Source: JBHHYN01 sp046757565 (GTDB lineage Bacteria > Pseudomonadota > Gammaproteobacteria > Eutrophobiales > Eutrophobiaceae). From it: DNA of 24,064 nucleotides. Where the stretch lies: contig JBHHYN010000034.1 of the NCBI GenBank assembly GCA_046757565.1, positions 1 to 24,064 on the forward strand, read 5' to 3'. This document shows, piece after piece, positions 14,857 through 22,177 of the stretch (position 1 is its first letter; each line of letters begins with the position of its first letter). The translations under genes were made by a program, and so were the position numbers. The notes under the pieces are model-generated. The model was not told the DNA's origin, searched no databases, and saw only the letters and a program-made list of their open reading frames with translations.

Positions 14857-17241
14857 ATGTTTAAAATCAGCGGCACCGAACTCTTTCTCAAGTTAGGCAA
14901 CCTTCTCTTCGATCACCGCAAGGCTGTCCTCACGATTATCTTTCTCATTACCGGCTGGTTTGTCTATCACATTCCCAGTGTAAGGATGCTGTCGGACTTC
15001 GCTGATCTGCTGCCGCAGGAGCATCCCTATATCCAGCTTCACAACAGCATACGTGATACCTTTGGTGGCGCCAATATTATCACCCTGGCCGTTGAGGTTG
15101 AAGAGGGCACAATATTTACTAATGAAACCCTGGCGCGTATCTACCGCATCACTCAGGCACTCGATCAGGTCAGCAATATCAATCACAACCTGGTAACCAG
15201 CCTGACCCATCGAAACACCCGCAAGGTGTTTCTCCTGCCCAACGGAACGATAAAATCAACACCCTATTATGATTCTCATCATGGTGAATACACTCCCGAG
15301 GAGCTTTCCGAATTACAACTCGATGTCCAGCTAAATCCGCGTGTCTACGGGTTGTTGGTATCGCCTGATATGAAATCGGCCCTGATCAAGGGAACGCTCA
15401 ATGAAGGTGCGCTGCGCTATCGCGTGGTATTCGAGGAGATTACGGCGATACGAAAGCGCGAAGCGGCGCCGGGGGTGAAAATCTATGCGACCGGTCACCC
15501 GATGCTGGAAGGCTGGATCGACTCCTACAGTACACAGATCCTGCAGATCTTCCTGTATACCATCTTCATCGTTCTCGGTATTCTTGTGATTTATACCCGC
15601 CGCCTGTACGGCATTCTGTTACCCCTGTTCGGTATGACCTTGACCAGTCTCTGGGGTGTCGGTTTTATGGGAGTGTTCGGCTACAACCTGGACCCGCTCA
15701 TGCTGGTGGTGCCGTTCCTGATCTCGGCGCGGTCAATATCGCACGGCATCCAGAAGGTGGAGCGCTACTTCTACGAACTGCCCAGAACCAACGATAAGGT
15801 TGAAGCCGCGCGTAATACCTTTAACGCCCTGTTCCGGCCCGGATCGCTGGCCATCGTTGCCGATGCCGCGGCGCTGGCGCTAATCGGTCTCGGCTCGGTA
15901 CCCATCAATGACAAGATGGCGGTTTACGCTTCATTTTGGGCGCTGTGTATGGTGGTGACGGTGCTGGTTGTGGTGCCCATGTTGCTGGCGGAACTGCCTC
16001 AGCCAAAGCATGTGGAGATGAAAAGTACCGTGATCCGCAAAATATTTCCGAAACTTGCCCTGGTCACCGGAACGGCAGCACGCTCAAAGGCCGTTTTGTG
16101 GGGTAGTCTGTTGTTGGTTTGTATCGCGACCTACTTCAGTTCCTGGGTCAAGATTGGTGAACCGGAACCCGGTTCACCGTTGCTCTATCACGATCATGAT
16201 TTCAATGTCTCGTCCAAGGCGATCAACAGGCGGTTTCCCGGATCAGAAGAGTTATACATTATCGCGCGCACCGATAAGAAAGGGGGTTTAAAGCGCCCGG
16301 AGGTGCTCAAGGCGCTGCGTGATTTCGAGGAGTTTATGCTGCTCGACGATAACCTCGGCGGCGCCAAGGGCTTGCCTGATCTGGTTACCCAGGTTAATCA
16401 GATGACGCGCAACGACGACCCGCGTTGGGCCACCATACCGGACCGGCCCCGGGACGTTGGTGGATTGATGTTCATGTACATGATGTCCGCCCCGATACCG
16501 GGGGCGCTACTCGAGTTTATCGATACGGATGAACGGCTTGCCAACATGGTGTTTTATTATAAAGACCATACCGGCGAGACCATCCGCCGCGCCATCCACT
16601 TGGCCGAGGAGTGGACCGCCAGGGTCGGCAGCAAGATCAAGGGGTTGCATATCGACCTGGCCGGCGGCCCCGTGGGGGTCACTGCGGCCATTGACCAGGA
16701 GGCCTATGAGACCAATATCATCGTCGTGCCGGCCGTGTTGCTGCTCATCCTCTTGTTTACGGTATGGTTCTATGGTTCATTGCATTCAGGCGTGATGATC
16801 CTCGTTTCAATGGGTTTTGCGACAACCCTGGCTTATGGCTGTATGGGTCTGCTGGGTATGGGACTCAATATCAATACGGTGCCGATGATCGCAGTCGGTA
16901 TCGGCCTGGGTGTCGACTACGCTATCTATATGATGGACCGCATCAAGGAAGAGGCCCTTGTCGCGGACAATCTGCAGGATGCCGTCATGCGTGCCGTGGG
17001 GACAACAGGCGTGGCCGTCGCTTTTACTGCGACCACGCTCATAGGCGGTATCGTTATGTGGATCTGGATCTCGGAACTGCGTTTCCAGGCCGACGCGGCG
17101 AGACTATTGATGATTATGTTGCTGTTAAATGCCTGCGCGGCCATGTTCCTGATCCCTGCCTGGGTCGATATCTTCAAGCCCAGCTTTATCCTGCAAGCGG
17201 CCGAGGAGCGTTGGAAAAACAACAGCAGGACAAACAGCTAA
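14857..17241 (+). CDS. RND/MMPL superfamily transporter, HAE3-like (copy 2)
   Basis: This 794-residue inner-membrane protein has the same twelve-helix, two-loop layout as the protein at 5851-8247. They share related segments, such as the stretch after the first loop ending in a Gly-His/Gln-Pro-x-Leu motif and the RSxSHG segment in the first bundle. The second-bundle motif GIGLGVDYAIY carries Asp687-Tyr688, the expected proton-relay pair. It probably moves a hydrophobic or amphiphilic molecule; direction and substrate are unknown. Between this gene and the Mo-hydroxylase genes there is only a 68-bp gap with a hairpin (ATGGCC at 17241-17246, GGCCAT at 17258-17263) lacking a T run, so read-through is likely. 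Confidence 0.9.
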   Translation: MFKISGTELFLKLGNLLFDHRKAVLTIIFLITGWFVYHIPSVRMLSDFADLLPQEHPYIQLHNSIRDTFGGANIITLAVEVEEGTIFTNETLARIYRITQALDQVSNINHNLVTSLTHRNTRKVFLLPNGTIKSTPYYDSHHGEYTPEELSELQLDVQLNPRVYGLLVSPDMKSALIKGTLNEGALRYRVVFEEITAIRKREAAPGVKIYATGHPMLEGWIDSYSTQILQIFLYTIFIVLGILVIYTRRLYGILLPLFGMTLTSLWGVGFMGVFGYNLDPLMLVVPFLISARSISHGIQKVERYFYELPRTNDKVEAARNTFNALFRPGSLAIVADAAALALIGLGSVPINDKMAVYASFWALCMVVTVLVVVPMLLAELPQPKHVEMKSTVIRKIFPKLALVTGTAARSKAVLWGSLLLVCIATYFSSWVKIGEPEPGSPLLYHDHDFNVSSKAINRRFPGSEELYIIARTDKKGGLKRPEVLKALRDFEEFMLLDDNLGGAKGLPDLVTQVNQMTRNDDPRWATIPDRPRDVGGLMFMYMMSAPIPGALLEFIDTDERLANMVFYYKDHTGETIRRAIHLAEEWTARVGSKIKGLHIDLAGGPVGVTAAIDQEAYETNIIVVPAVLLLILLFTVWFYGSLHSGVMILVSMGFATTLAYGCMGLLGMGLNINTVPMIAVGIGLGVDYAIYMMDRIKEEALVADNLQDAVMRAVGTTGVAVAFTATTLIGGIVMWIWISELRFQADAARLLMIMLLLNACAAMFLIPAWVDIFKPSFILQAAEERWKNNSRTNS

Positions 17242-17309
17242 TGGCCGGTTAATCACGGGCCATGACTTTATGAAGGGAGCCGAGGTAACAGGTAAACCGG
17301 AGAAGAACC

Positions 17310-18185
17310 ATGTCATTAACCAAACTCCAGGGATTTTATTTACCGGAAAATGGTCATGCAGTTGTCGATCTGTTGGGGAAATTCCCGGACAGCGCACTCA
17401 TCGTGGCCGGAGGTACGTTTGTTCACGGCCTCATTGCGAGGGGACTGCTGACTGAAATAGAGGTATTGATCGATATTCAGCGGTTGGATCTGGCTTATAT
17501 CAAAGCCGAAGCTGCCGCATTGAGAATCGGCGCCACCACGACGTTTGCACAGTTGCAGGCGGCCCCTGAAATGCAAAGTCCGCCCTTGCTTGGCGCGGTG
17601 CGTGATGCTCTCTACTATCCGCCTGTCCAGGTGAAAAACAGTGCAACCGTTGGCGGGTGCGTGGCCGCGTCCTGTCCATTTTTTGATCTACCTGTCAGTT
17701 TCCTGGCATTAAATGGTATCGCGAAATGCCAGGGGCCGGACGGATTCAGAGAAATCCATCTGGATGAATTTTTTCCTGGCCTTTTTGAAAACGCCTTGAA
17801 TGCCGATGAATTCATGACGGAACTGCTCCTGCCGTTGCCGTCTGAAAAATCAGCCAGCGCCTTTCTGAAACTCGAAACCAACGCCAACGATCTGGCCATT
17901 CTCAATGCAGCGGTTTGTGTCACCATCGATAAATCGGGAAACTGTACGGCGGCCCGGGTAGTTGTCGGTGGTGGAGTCGGTGAGGTCCCGGTCAGGGCGA
18001 TCTCGGCAGAAGGGGTGTTAATGGGGCAGAAGTTGAACGATGCACTTTGTGCACGGGCGGGACAGGCGGCGCGGTCCGGGGTACAACCGATGACCGATCA
18101 TCGCGCTTCATCCGAATACCGGACCGCAATGACTGAAGTTTTGGTGGAACGGGCCTTGAAACAGGCCGTAAACCGCCTGGACTGA
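17310..18185 (+). CDS. Molybdenum hydroxylase FAD-binding subunit (CoxM-like)
   Basis: This is the medium subunit (291 residues) of a xanthine dehydrogenase/CO dehydrogenase-type enzyme. The FAD pyrophosphate loop is seen as VAGGTFVHGL near residues 32-41 and TVGGCVAAS near 113-121, the two standard motifs of the family; the second usually reads TIGGN, so Cys in place of Asn is a small departure. It passes electrons from the Mo and Fe-S centres to an acceptor. The order medium, small, CoxG-like, large is unusual compared with the common medium-small-large order. GGAGAAG precedes the start. Confidence 0.9.
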   Translation: MSLTKLQGFYLPENGHAVVDLLGKFPDSALIVAGGTFVHGLIARGLLTEIEVLIDIQRLDLAYIKAEAAALRIGATTTFAQLQAAPEMQSPPLLGAVRDALYYPPVQVKNSATVGGCVAASCPFFDLPVSFLALNGIAKCQGPDGFREIHLDEFFPGLFENALNADEFMTELLLPLPSEKSASAFLKLETNANDLAILNAAVCVTIDKSGNCTAARVVVGGGVGEVPVRAISAEGVLMGQKLNDALCARAGQAARSGVQPMTDHRASSEYRTAMTEVLVERALKQAVNRLD

Positions 18186-18198
18186 CGAGGGGTTGCTG

Positions 18199-18663
18199 AT
18201 GAAACAGATCATTAAGCTTGAGATAAATGATGAACTGCACGAAATCGTTGTCGAGCCGGATGAGACACTGCTTCGGGCCCTGCGGGAAAGAGTCGGATTG
18301 ATTGGTTCGAAGAGAGGGTGTGATTCCGGTGGTTGCGGTTGCTGTACTGTCTTGATTAACAGCAGGGCGGTCTATTCCTGCATGACCTTTGCATTGTCGG
18401 TACAAGGTAAAAAAATCACAACGGTAGAAGGTCTTGCAAAAAATGGGAAACTCGATCCGATTCAGCAGGCATTTATCGATGCAGGGGCCGTGCAGTGTGG
18501 TTATTGTACCTGCGGCATGATGATGGCGGCCAAGCAGTTGCTGGAAACCAACGCAAAACCCGACGAGCAGGAGATACGACAGGCCATTGCCGGGAACCTG
18601 TGTCGCTGCACGGGTTATCATAAAATTGTAGAGGCCGTTAAGCTGGCGGCAAGCAACCGCTAA
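18199..18663 (+). CDS. Molybdenum hydroxylase 2Fe-2S subunit (CoxS-like)
   Basis: This small subunit (154 residues) carries both iron-sulfur clusters. The plant-type ferredoxin ligands are Cys41, Cys46, Cys49 and Cys61. The second cluster uses Cys100 and Cys103 (QCGYC) and Cys135 and Cys137 (CRC). All eight are present, so it should be functional. ATG 18199 is chosen over TTG 18193 because GAGGGG (18187-18192) is spaced correctly for it. The gene lies 13 bp after the FAD subunit and 26 bp before the CoxG-like gene. Confidence 0.95.
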   Translation: MKQIIKLEINDELHEIVVEPDETLLRALRERVGLIGSKRGCDSGGCGCCTVLINSRAVYSCMTFALSVQGKKITTVEGLAKNGKLDPIQQAFIDAGAVQCGYCTCGMMMAAKQLLETNAKPDEQEIRQAIAGNLCRCTGYHKIVEAVKLAASNR

Positions 18664-18689
18664 GAAGCCCTTTTCCCCGGCACAGATAC

Positions 18690-19268
18690 ATGAAGATAGA
18701 AAAACAGTTCATTGTCGATGCCCCCCAACAACAGGTGTGGCAGTTTATTACAACGCCGGAACAGGTGGGTCCCTGCATTCCCGGCTGTCAGGAAGTGACT
18801 GCCGTTGATCCCTCTCACTACAAGGTCTCTATCAGGGTCCAGGTAGGTCCCATCAAGACCACGTTTAATGTCAATGTTGAAGCCACGGAAGAGCGGCCAC
18901 CGGAATATTCCGCCTATACGACACGTGGCGAGGAGGGTGGCAAGGCGAGCCGCATTAAAGCCGAGAGTACCTTGAGGCTGCGGGCACTCGATGCAAACAG
19001 GACGGAGGTGATGTATACGTCGGACATAAATATAGTGGGCCGGCTGGGCAAATTCGGACTGGGCATCATGAAGAAAAAGGCCGATTCGATGGGCGGTGAG
19101 TTTGTTGAAGCAGTGCGTGCGGGAATCGAGGGTAGGGCCGATGAGAGGCCCCGGGAGGTGGCGGCAGGAGGGATATTTGCCGATCTTTTGGCGAAGCCGA
19201 AACTGCTTTGGGGCACAGCGATTACAGCCATGCTTCTCATCCTCCTGTTGTACCTTAATTACGGTTGA
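18690..19268 (+). CDS. CoxG-like SRPBCC protein with C-terminal membrane anchor
   Basis: The 192-residue product has an SRPBCC (START-like) domain over about residues 1-145, with the CoxG-type opening and the pocket segment around CIPGCQEV. A linker follows, then a single C-terminal hydrophobic helix (about 171-189). CoxG proteins recruit CO dehydrogenase-type enzymes to the cytoplasmic membrane; that role here is from family knowledge. Its position inside the Mo-hydroxylase gene set supports a function as membrane anchor or small-molecule carrier for the enzyme, possibly linking it to the RND transporter or to the quinone pool (inference). Confidence 0.85.
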   Translation: MKIEKQFIVDAPQQQVWQFITTPEQVGPCIPGCQEVTAVDPSHYKVSIRVQVGPIKTTFNVNVEATEERPPEYSAYTTRGEEGGKASRIKAESTLRLRALDANRTEVMYTSDINIVGRLGKFGLGIMKKKADSMGGEFVEAVRAGIEGRADERPREVAAGGIFADLLAKPKLLWGTAITAMLLILLLYLNYG

Positions 19269-19308
19269 AGTGTTGTCTTAAATTTTACTAACGAAAGAGA
19301 CAGTTATT

Positions 19309-21642
19309 ATGGCGGATTTGAATGTGGTGGGTAGAAGCGCTACACGGCCTGATGCGCTGGATAAGGTGACAGGTGGAATTGGATACCCCGTCAATGTTTC
19401 CATGCCGGGAATGTTGCATGCCAAGCTCTTGCGCAGCCCGTATCCCCACGCCCGTATTCTCGACATCAATGCTTCCGAGGCGGAAAAACTGCCTGGCGTT
19501 AAGGCAGTATTGCTCCCAAGTGAGGTGCCGCAGCGAAAATTTTGTCCTGTCTATTTCGTCCCTGTCGAAGCTCCAAGCATGGTCCAGGATATGGTGATCA
19601 TGAGTGATACGGTCCGCTTCGCCGGCCAGCCCGTGGCGGCCGTGGCAGCGACCACTGCGGATATTGCCGAAGCCGCGCTGGCATTGATCGACGTCGATTA
19701 TGAAGAACTGCCGGCTGTGTTTGATCCCGAGCAGGCGATGCAGGAGGGTGCACCGCAATTGCATGAGGAAGCGCCAAATAATATTGCACTACACCCATCC
19801 TTCAGCGTGGGCGATCTGGAAGCGGGTTTTAAAGAGGCCGATTATATCTTCGAGGGGACCTATCAAACACAACGGGTGCACACCTGTTACCTGGAGCCAC
19901 GGGTTTGTGTGGTTGACAGTGATGTCAATGGCAATCTTACCGTGCATTCGTCCATGCAGCATATTTTCGGCCTGCGGGAAAAACTGGCTTTTGCACTGGA
20001 AATGCCCGAGAGCAAGGTCAAGGTGATTAAACCACCCTATATCGGGGGCGGCTTTGGGGGTAAGCTCGATATCGGGTACATAGAACCCATTGCCGCACTG
20101 CTCAGTTTCAAGACCGGTAAACCCGTGCGCATTGAGCAAACCCGTGGTGAAGACTTTATTACGACAACACGGAATCCGATTAAGGTCTACCTGAAGACCG
20201 GAGTCAAAAAAGACGGTACCGTTACCGCGCGTTATGCGAAGAGCATCCTCGATACCGGCGCTCACGCCACCCACGGCGCAGAGGTCATTAATGTCCATGG
20301 CCTGTATGGTATTTTCTTCCCGTATAAATGCGCCAACCGCACCTGGGAAGGGTATACGGTCTATACAAACAATATGATCGGCGGTGGTTACCGGGGGTAC
20401 GGTGCGCCACAGGGCTGTTTTGCCATGGAATCACAGATCGATGAGATCTGTGAAGAGCTGAACATGGATCCGATTGAATTCCGGCTTAAGAATACCTACC
20501 GCGAGGGCGACCCACATCCGGTATTACCACAGATGTCCACGCTCAACAGCTATCGTATTGAAGAGTGCTTCAGACAGAGTGCTGAGAGAATCGGTTGGGC
20601 AAACCGTAGTCCGGCCGGAGCAGACGAAGGGGTGAAGAAGCGCGGTATCGGCTTCGCCTGTCACCCGCTCTGGGTGAGTGGTTGTGTGGGGTTTCCGGAC
20701 ATCTATGAACACTCCGGCGCTATCGTGAAGCTGAATCCGGATGGGACGGCCGATCTGGGATCGGCCAATGTCGATCTCGGTTCAGGTCAGACCGTCACGC
20801 TCTGCCAGATCGCCGCGGAAGAGTTGGGACTCCCGGCGGAATCCGTACGTATGAGCTATGCGGACACCGATACGGTGCCGTTCGATGCACCGACCCATGC
20901 CAGCCGCACCACCTACTCTGCCGGTAATGCCGTCAAGGCGGCGGCTGCCGAAGCAAAAAAACGGCTGTTCGCCGTGGCCGCTGCCATGCTTGAGGCGGCG
21001 GCGGATGATCTGGAAGTGGGTAATGGGATGGTCTATGTCAGGGGCGCCAGGGATACCGGTATTGCCATTGCCGATGTGGTAAAGCGTGCCGAATCCCCGT
21101 TCATACAGATGACTGCAGCAGGGCCGGTACCAACGACAATCGAGGAGAAAGGCACCATCATCGGTGTATCCAGCATGGCCCCTCCGGAGAATCCATCACC
21201 CATTGCAGTAGAGTGCGTCGAAGTGGAAGTGGATACCGAGACGGGTGAAGTGCGGGTATTGCGTGTCGTCTACGTCCATGATATCGGCCGGGTGATCAAT
21301 CCGTCAGCCGCCCAGGGGCAGGTGGAAGGGGGTTTCCAGCAAGGCATGGGTTATGCCCTGATGGAGAATCTGTTGTTTGATCCGGATACCGGCGCCTGTG
21401 TAACGGGTGATTTTCTCGATTACAAAATCCCCACGGCCATGGAAATGCCGCCACAGATTGAAACTATCTTTATAGAATCCAATGAACCTACCGGGCCGTT
21501 CGGGGCTAAAAGCCTTGCTGAACTGTGCGTCGTTGTACCGGCGCCGGCCATTGCCAACGCTATCTATAATGCCGTCGGGGTACGGGTCCGCGAATTACCC
21601 ATCACGCCGGAGAAAATCCTGGCGGGCCTGGGCAAGCTTTGA
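19309..21642 (+). CDS. Molybdenum hydroxylase molybdopterin-binding subunit (CoxL/XdhA-like)
   Basis: This catalytic large subunit (777 residues) belongs to the xanthine oxidase family. Cofactor-binding motifs seen are GGGFGGK (about 246-251) and GGYRGYGAPQ (about 359-368). The base Glu738 is in GAKSLAE near the C terminus. The GYRGYGAPQ loop lacks the AYxCSFR signature of true (form I) CO dehydrogenase, so this is not a CO oxidiser; it resembles enzymes acting on aromatic, heteroaromatic or aldehyde-type substrates. The reaction is hydroxylation with water as oxygen source, or the reductive reverse as in 4-hydroxybenzoyl-CoA reductase. Substrate is unknown, and no CoA ligase is in the window. 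Maturation genes (XdhC- or CoxD-like) are absent here. Confidence 0.92.
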   Translation: MADLNVVGRSATRPDALDKVTGGIGYPVNVSMPGMLHAKLLRSPYPHARILDINASEAEKLPGVKAVLLPSEVPQRKFCPVYFVPVEAPSMVQDMVIMSDTVRFAGQPVAAVAATTADIAEAALALIDVDYEELPAVFDPEQAMQEGAPQLHEEAPNNIALHPSFSVGDLEAGFKEADYIFEGTYQTQRVHTCYLEPRVCVVDSDVNGNLTVHSSMQHIFGLREKLAFALEMPESKVKVIKPPYIGGGFGGKLDIGYIEPIAALLSFKTGKPVRIEQTRGEDFITTTRNPIKVYLKTGVKKDGTVTARYAKSILDTGAHATHGAEVINVHGLYGIFFPYKCANRTWEGYTVYTNNMIGGGYRGYGAPQGCFAMESQIDEICEELNMDPIEFRLKNTYREGDPHPVLPQMSTLNSYRIEECFRQSAERIGWANRSPAGADEGVKKRGIGFACHPLWVSGCVGFPDIYEHSGAIVKLNPDGTADLGSANVDLGSGQTVTLCQIAAEELGLPAESVRMSYADTDTVPFDAPTHASRTTYSAGNAVKAAAAEAKKRLFAVAAAMLEAAADDLEVGNGMVYVRGARDTGIAIADVVKRAESPFIQMTAAGPVPTTIEEKGTIIGVSSMAPPENPSPIAVECVEVEVDTETGEVRVLRVVYVHDIGRVINPSAAQGQVEGGFQQGMGYALMENLLFDPDTGACVTGDFLDYKIPTAMEMPPQIETIFIESNEPTGPFGAKSLAELCVVVPAPAIANAIYNAVGVRVRELPITPEKILAGLGKL

Positions 21643-21711
21643 ATTTGTCATCTCATATGGTCTTCCCACAGGATTTCTTTACGTGTGAATGCAATGAGAA
21701 TTGTTTCTTGA

Positions 21712-22150
21712 AATAATATGGCTCTTCCGCAGAATCTGTGTTAGCAACACAGCAGTCAACTTTAGATTGGAAAAAAATAAAGGCCCGTCATTCCCGCGCA
21801 CGCGGGAATCCACAACTGCATGGATACAACGATTCTAAGAGAGAAGGTGCTTAAGAAATGGAGGAGAAAATTGAAGATAGGACTGCTTGAGTCGTTCAAC
21901 CCGGGATGCAAGGACCTATGCAAGGATTATTTAACTGGATTCCCGCATCTGCGGGAATGACAGTATTTATATATATAGGGTGTACTGTATGCCGCAGGCG
22001 CAGGGTGCGCAAGTGCGGCGTTTAAATGTCGGATAAATGCAGGAACAAAAACGAAGTCCCTACTTCAAGTTTAACTTTGTGTATTGAAATAGGTTTTATT
22101 CGCGTGGCTGTCTTGTTAACCCACAGACTCTGCGGAAGAACCAATAATAT
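21712..22150. mobile_element. 423-bp non-autonomous element with inverted ends and 8-bp target duplication (ISL3-like)
   Basis: The element runs from 21720 to 22142. Its ends are 21-bp inverted repeats (21720-21740 and 22122-22142) that match at 19 of 21 positions, beginning GGCTCTTCCGCAGA on the left and GGTTCTTCCGCAGA on the right (read inward). The same 8 bp, AATAATAT, flanks both sides (21712-21719 and 22143-22150), a perfect target duplication. GG-starting ends and an 8-bp duplication fit the ISL3 family. No transposase is encoded, so it is a miniature or internally deleted element moved in trans. Family assignment is inference. Confidence 0.85.
21787..21961. repeat. Inverted pair of ATTCCCGC palindromic repeats
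   Basis: The left unit has perfect arms ATTCCCGCG and CGCGGGAAT around CA (21790-21809). The right unit has ATTCCCGC and GCGGGAAT around ATCT (21939-21958). With flanking GTC and CCA the units are near-perfect inverted copies of each other. They resemble widely dispersed GTCATTCCCGC repeats (dRS3-like) of proteobacteria. They lie nested inside the larger element. Confidence 0.85.
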
Positions 22151-22177
22151 AAATGGTTATTCACCAAGAGAAATGAA

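Larger units (their letters stand above)
21643..22177. other. Intergenic region between Mo-hydroxylase and ubiD-like genes, mostly an inserted element
   Basis: These 535 bp contain the 423-bp element described separately. Removing it and one target copy would leave a gap of about 104 bp, so the ubiD-like gene was once close behind the Mo-hydroxylase genes. No open reading frame is visible inside. Confidence 0.8.

Noticed and set aside
17241..17263. Hairpin ATGGCC/GGCCAT between the RND and FAD-subunit genes, as a terminator
   Set aside because: There is no T run and the stem is short; the genes around it look like one operon.
19309..21642. Annotation as aerobic carbon monoxide dehydrogenase
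   Set aside because: The AYxCSFR loop of true CO dehydrogenase is absent; the loop reads GYRGYGAPQ, so CO oxidation is not supported despite Cox-like subunits.
21659..21688. GGTCTTCCCACAGGATTTCT, somewhat like another ISL3-type end just after the large subunit gene
   Set aside because: Similarity to the element ends is partial and no partner end or target duplication goes with it.
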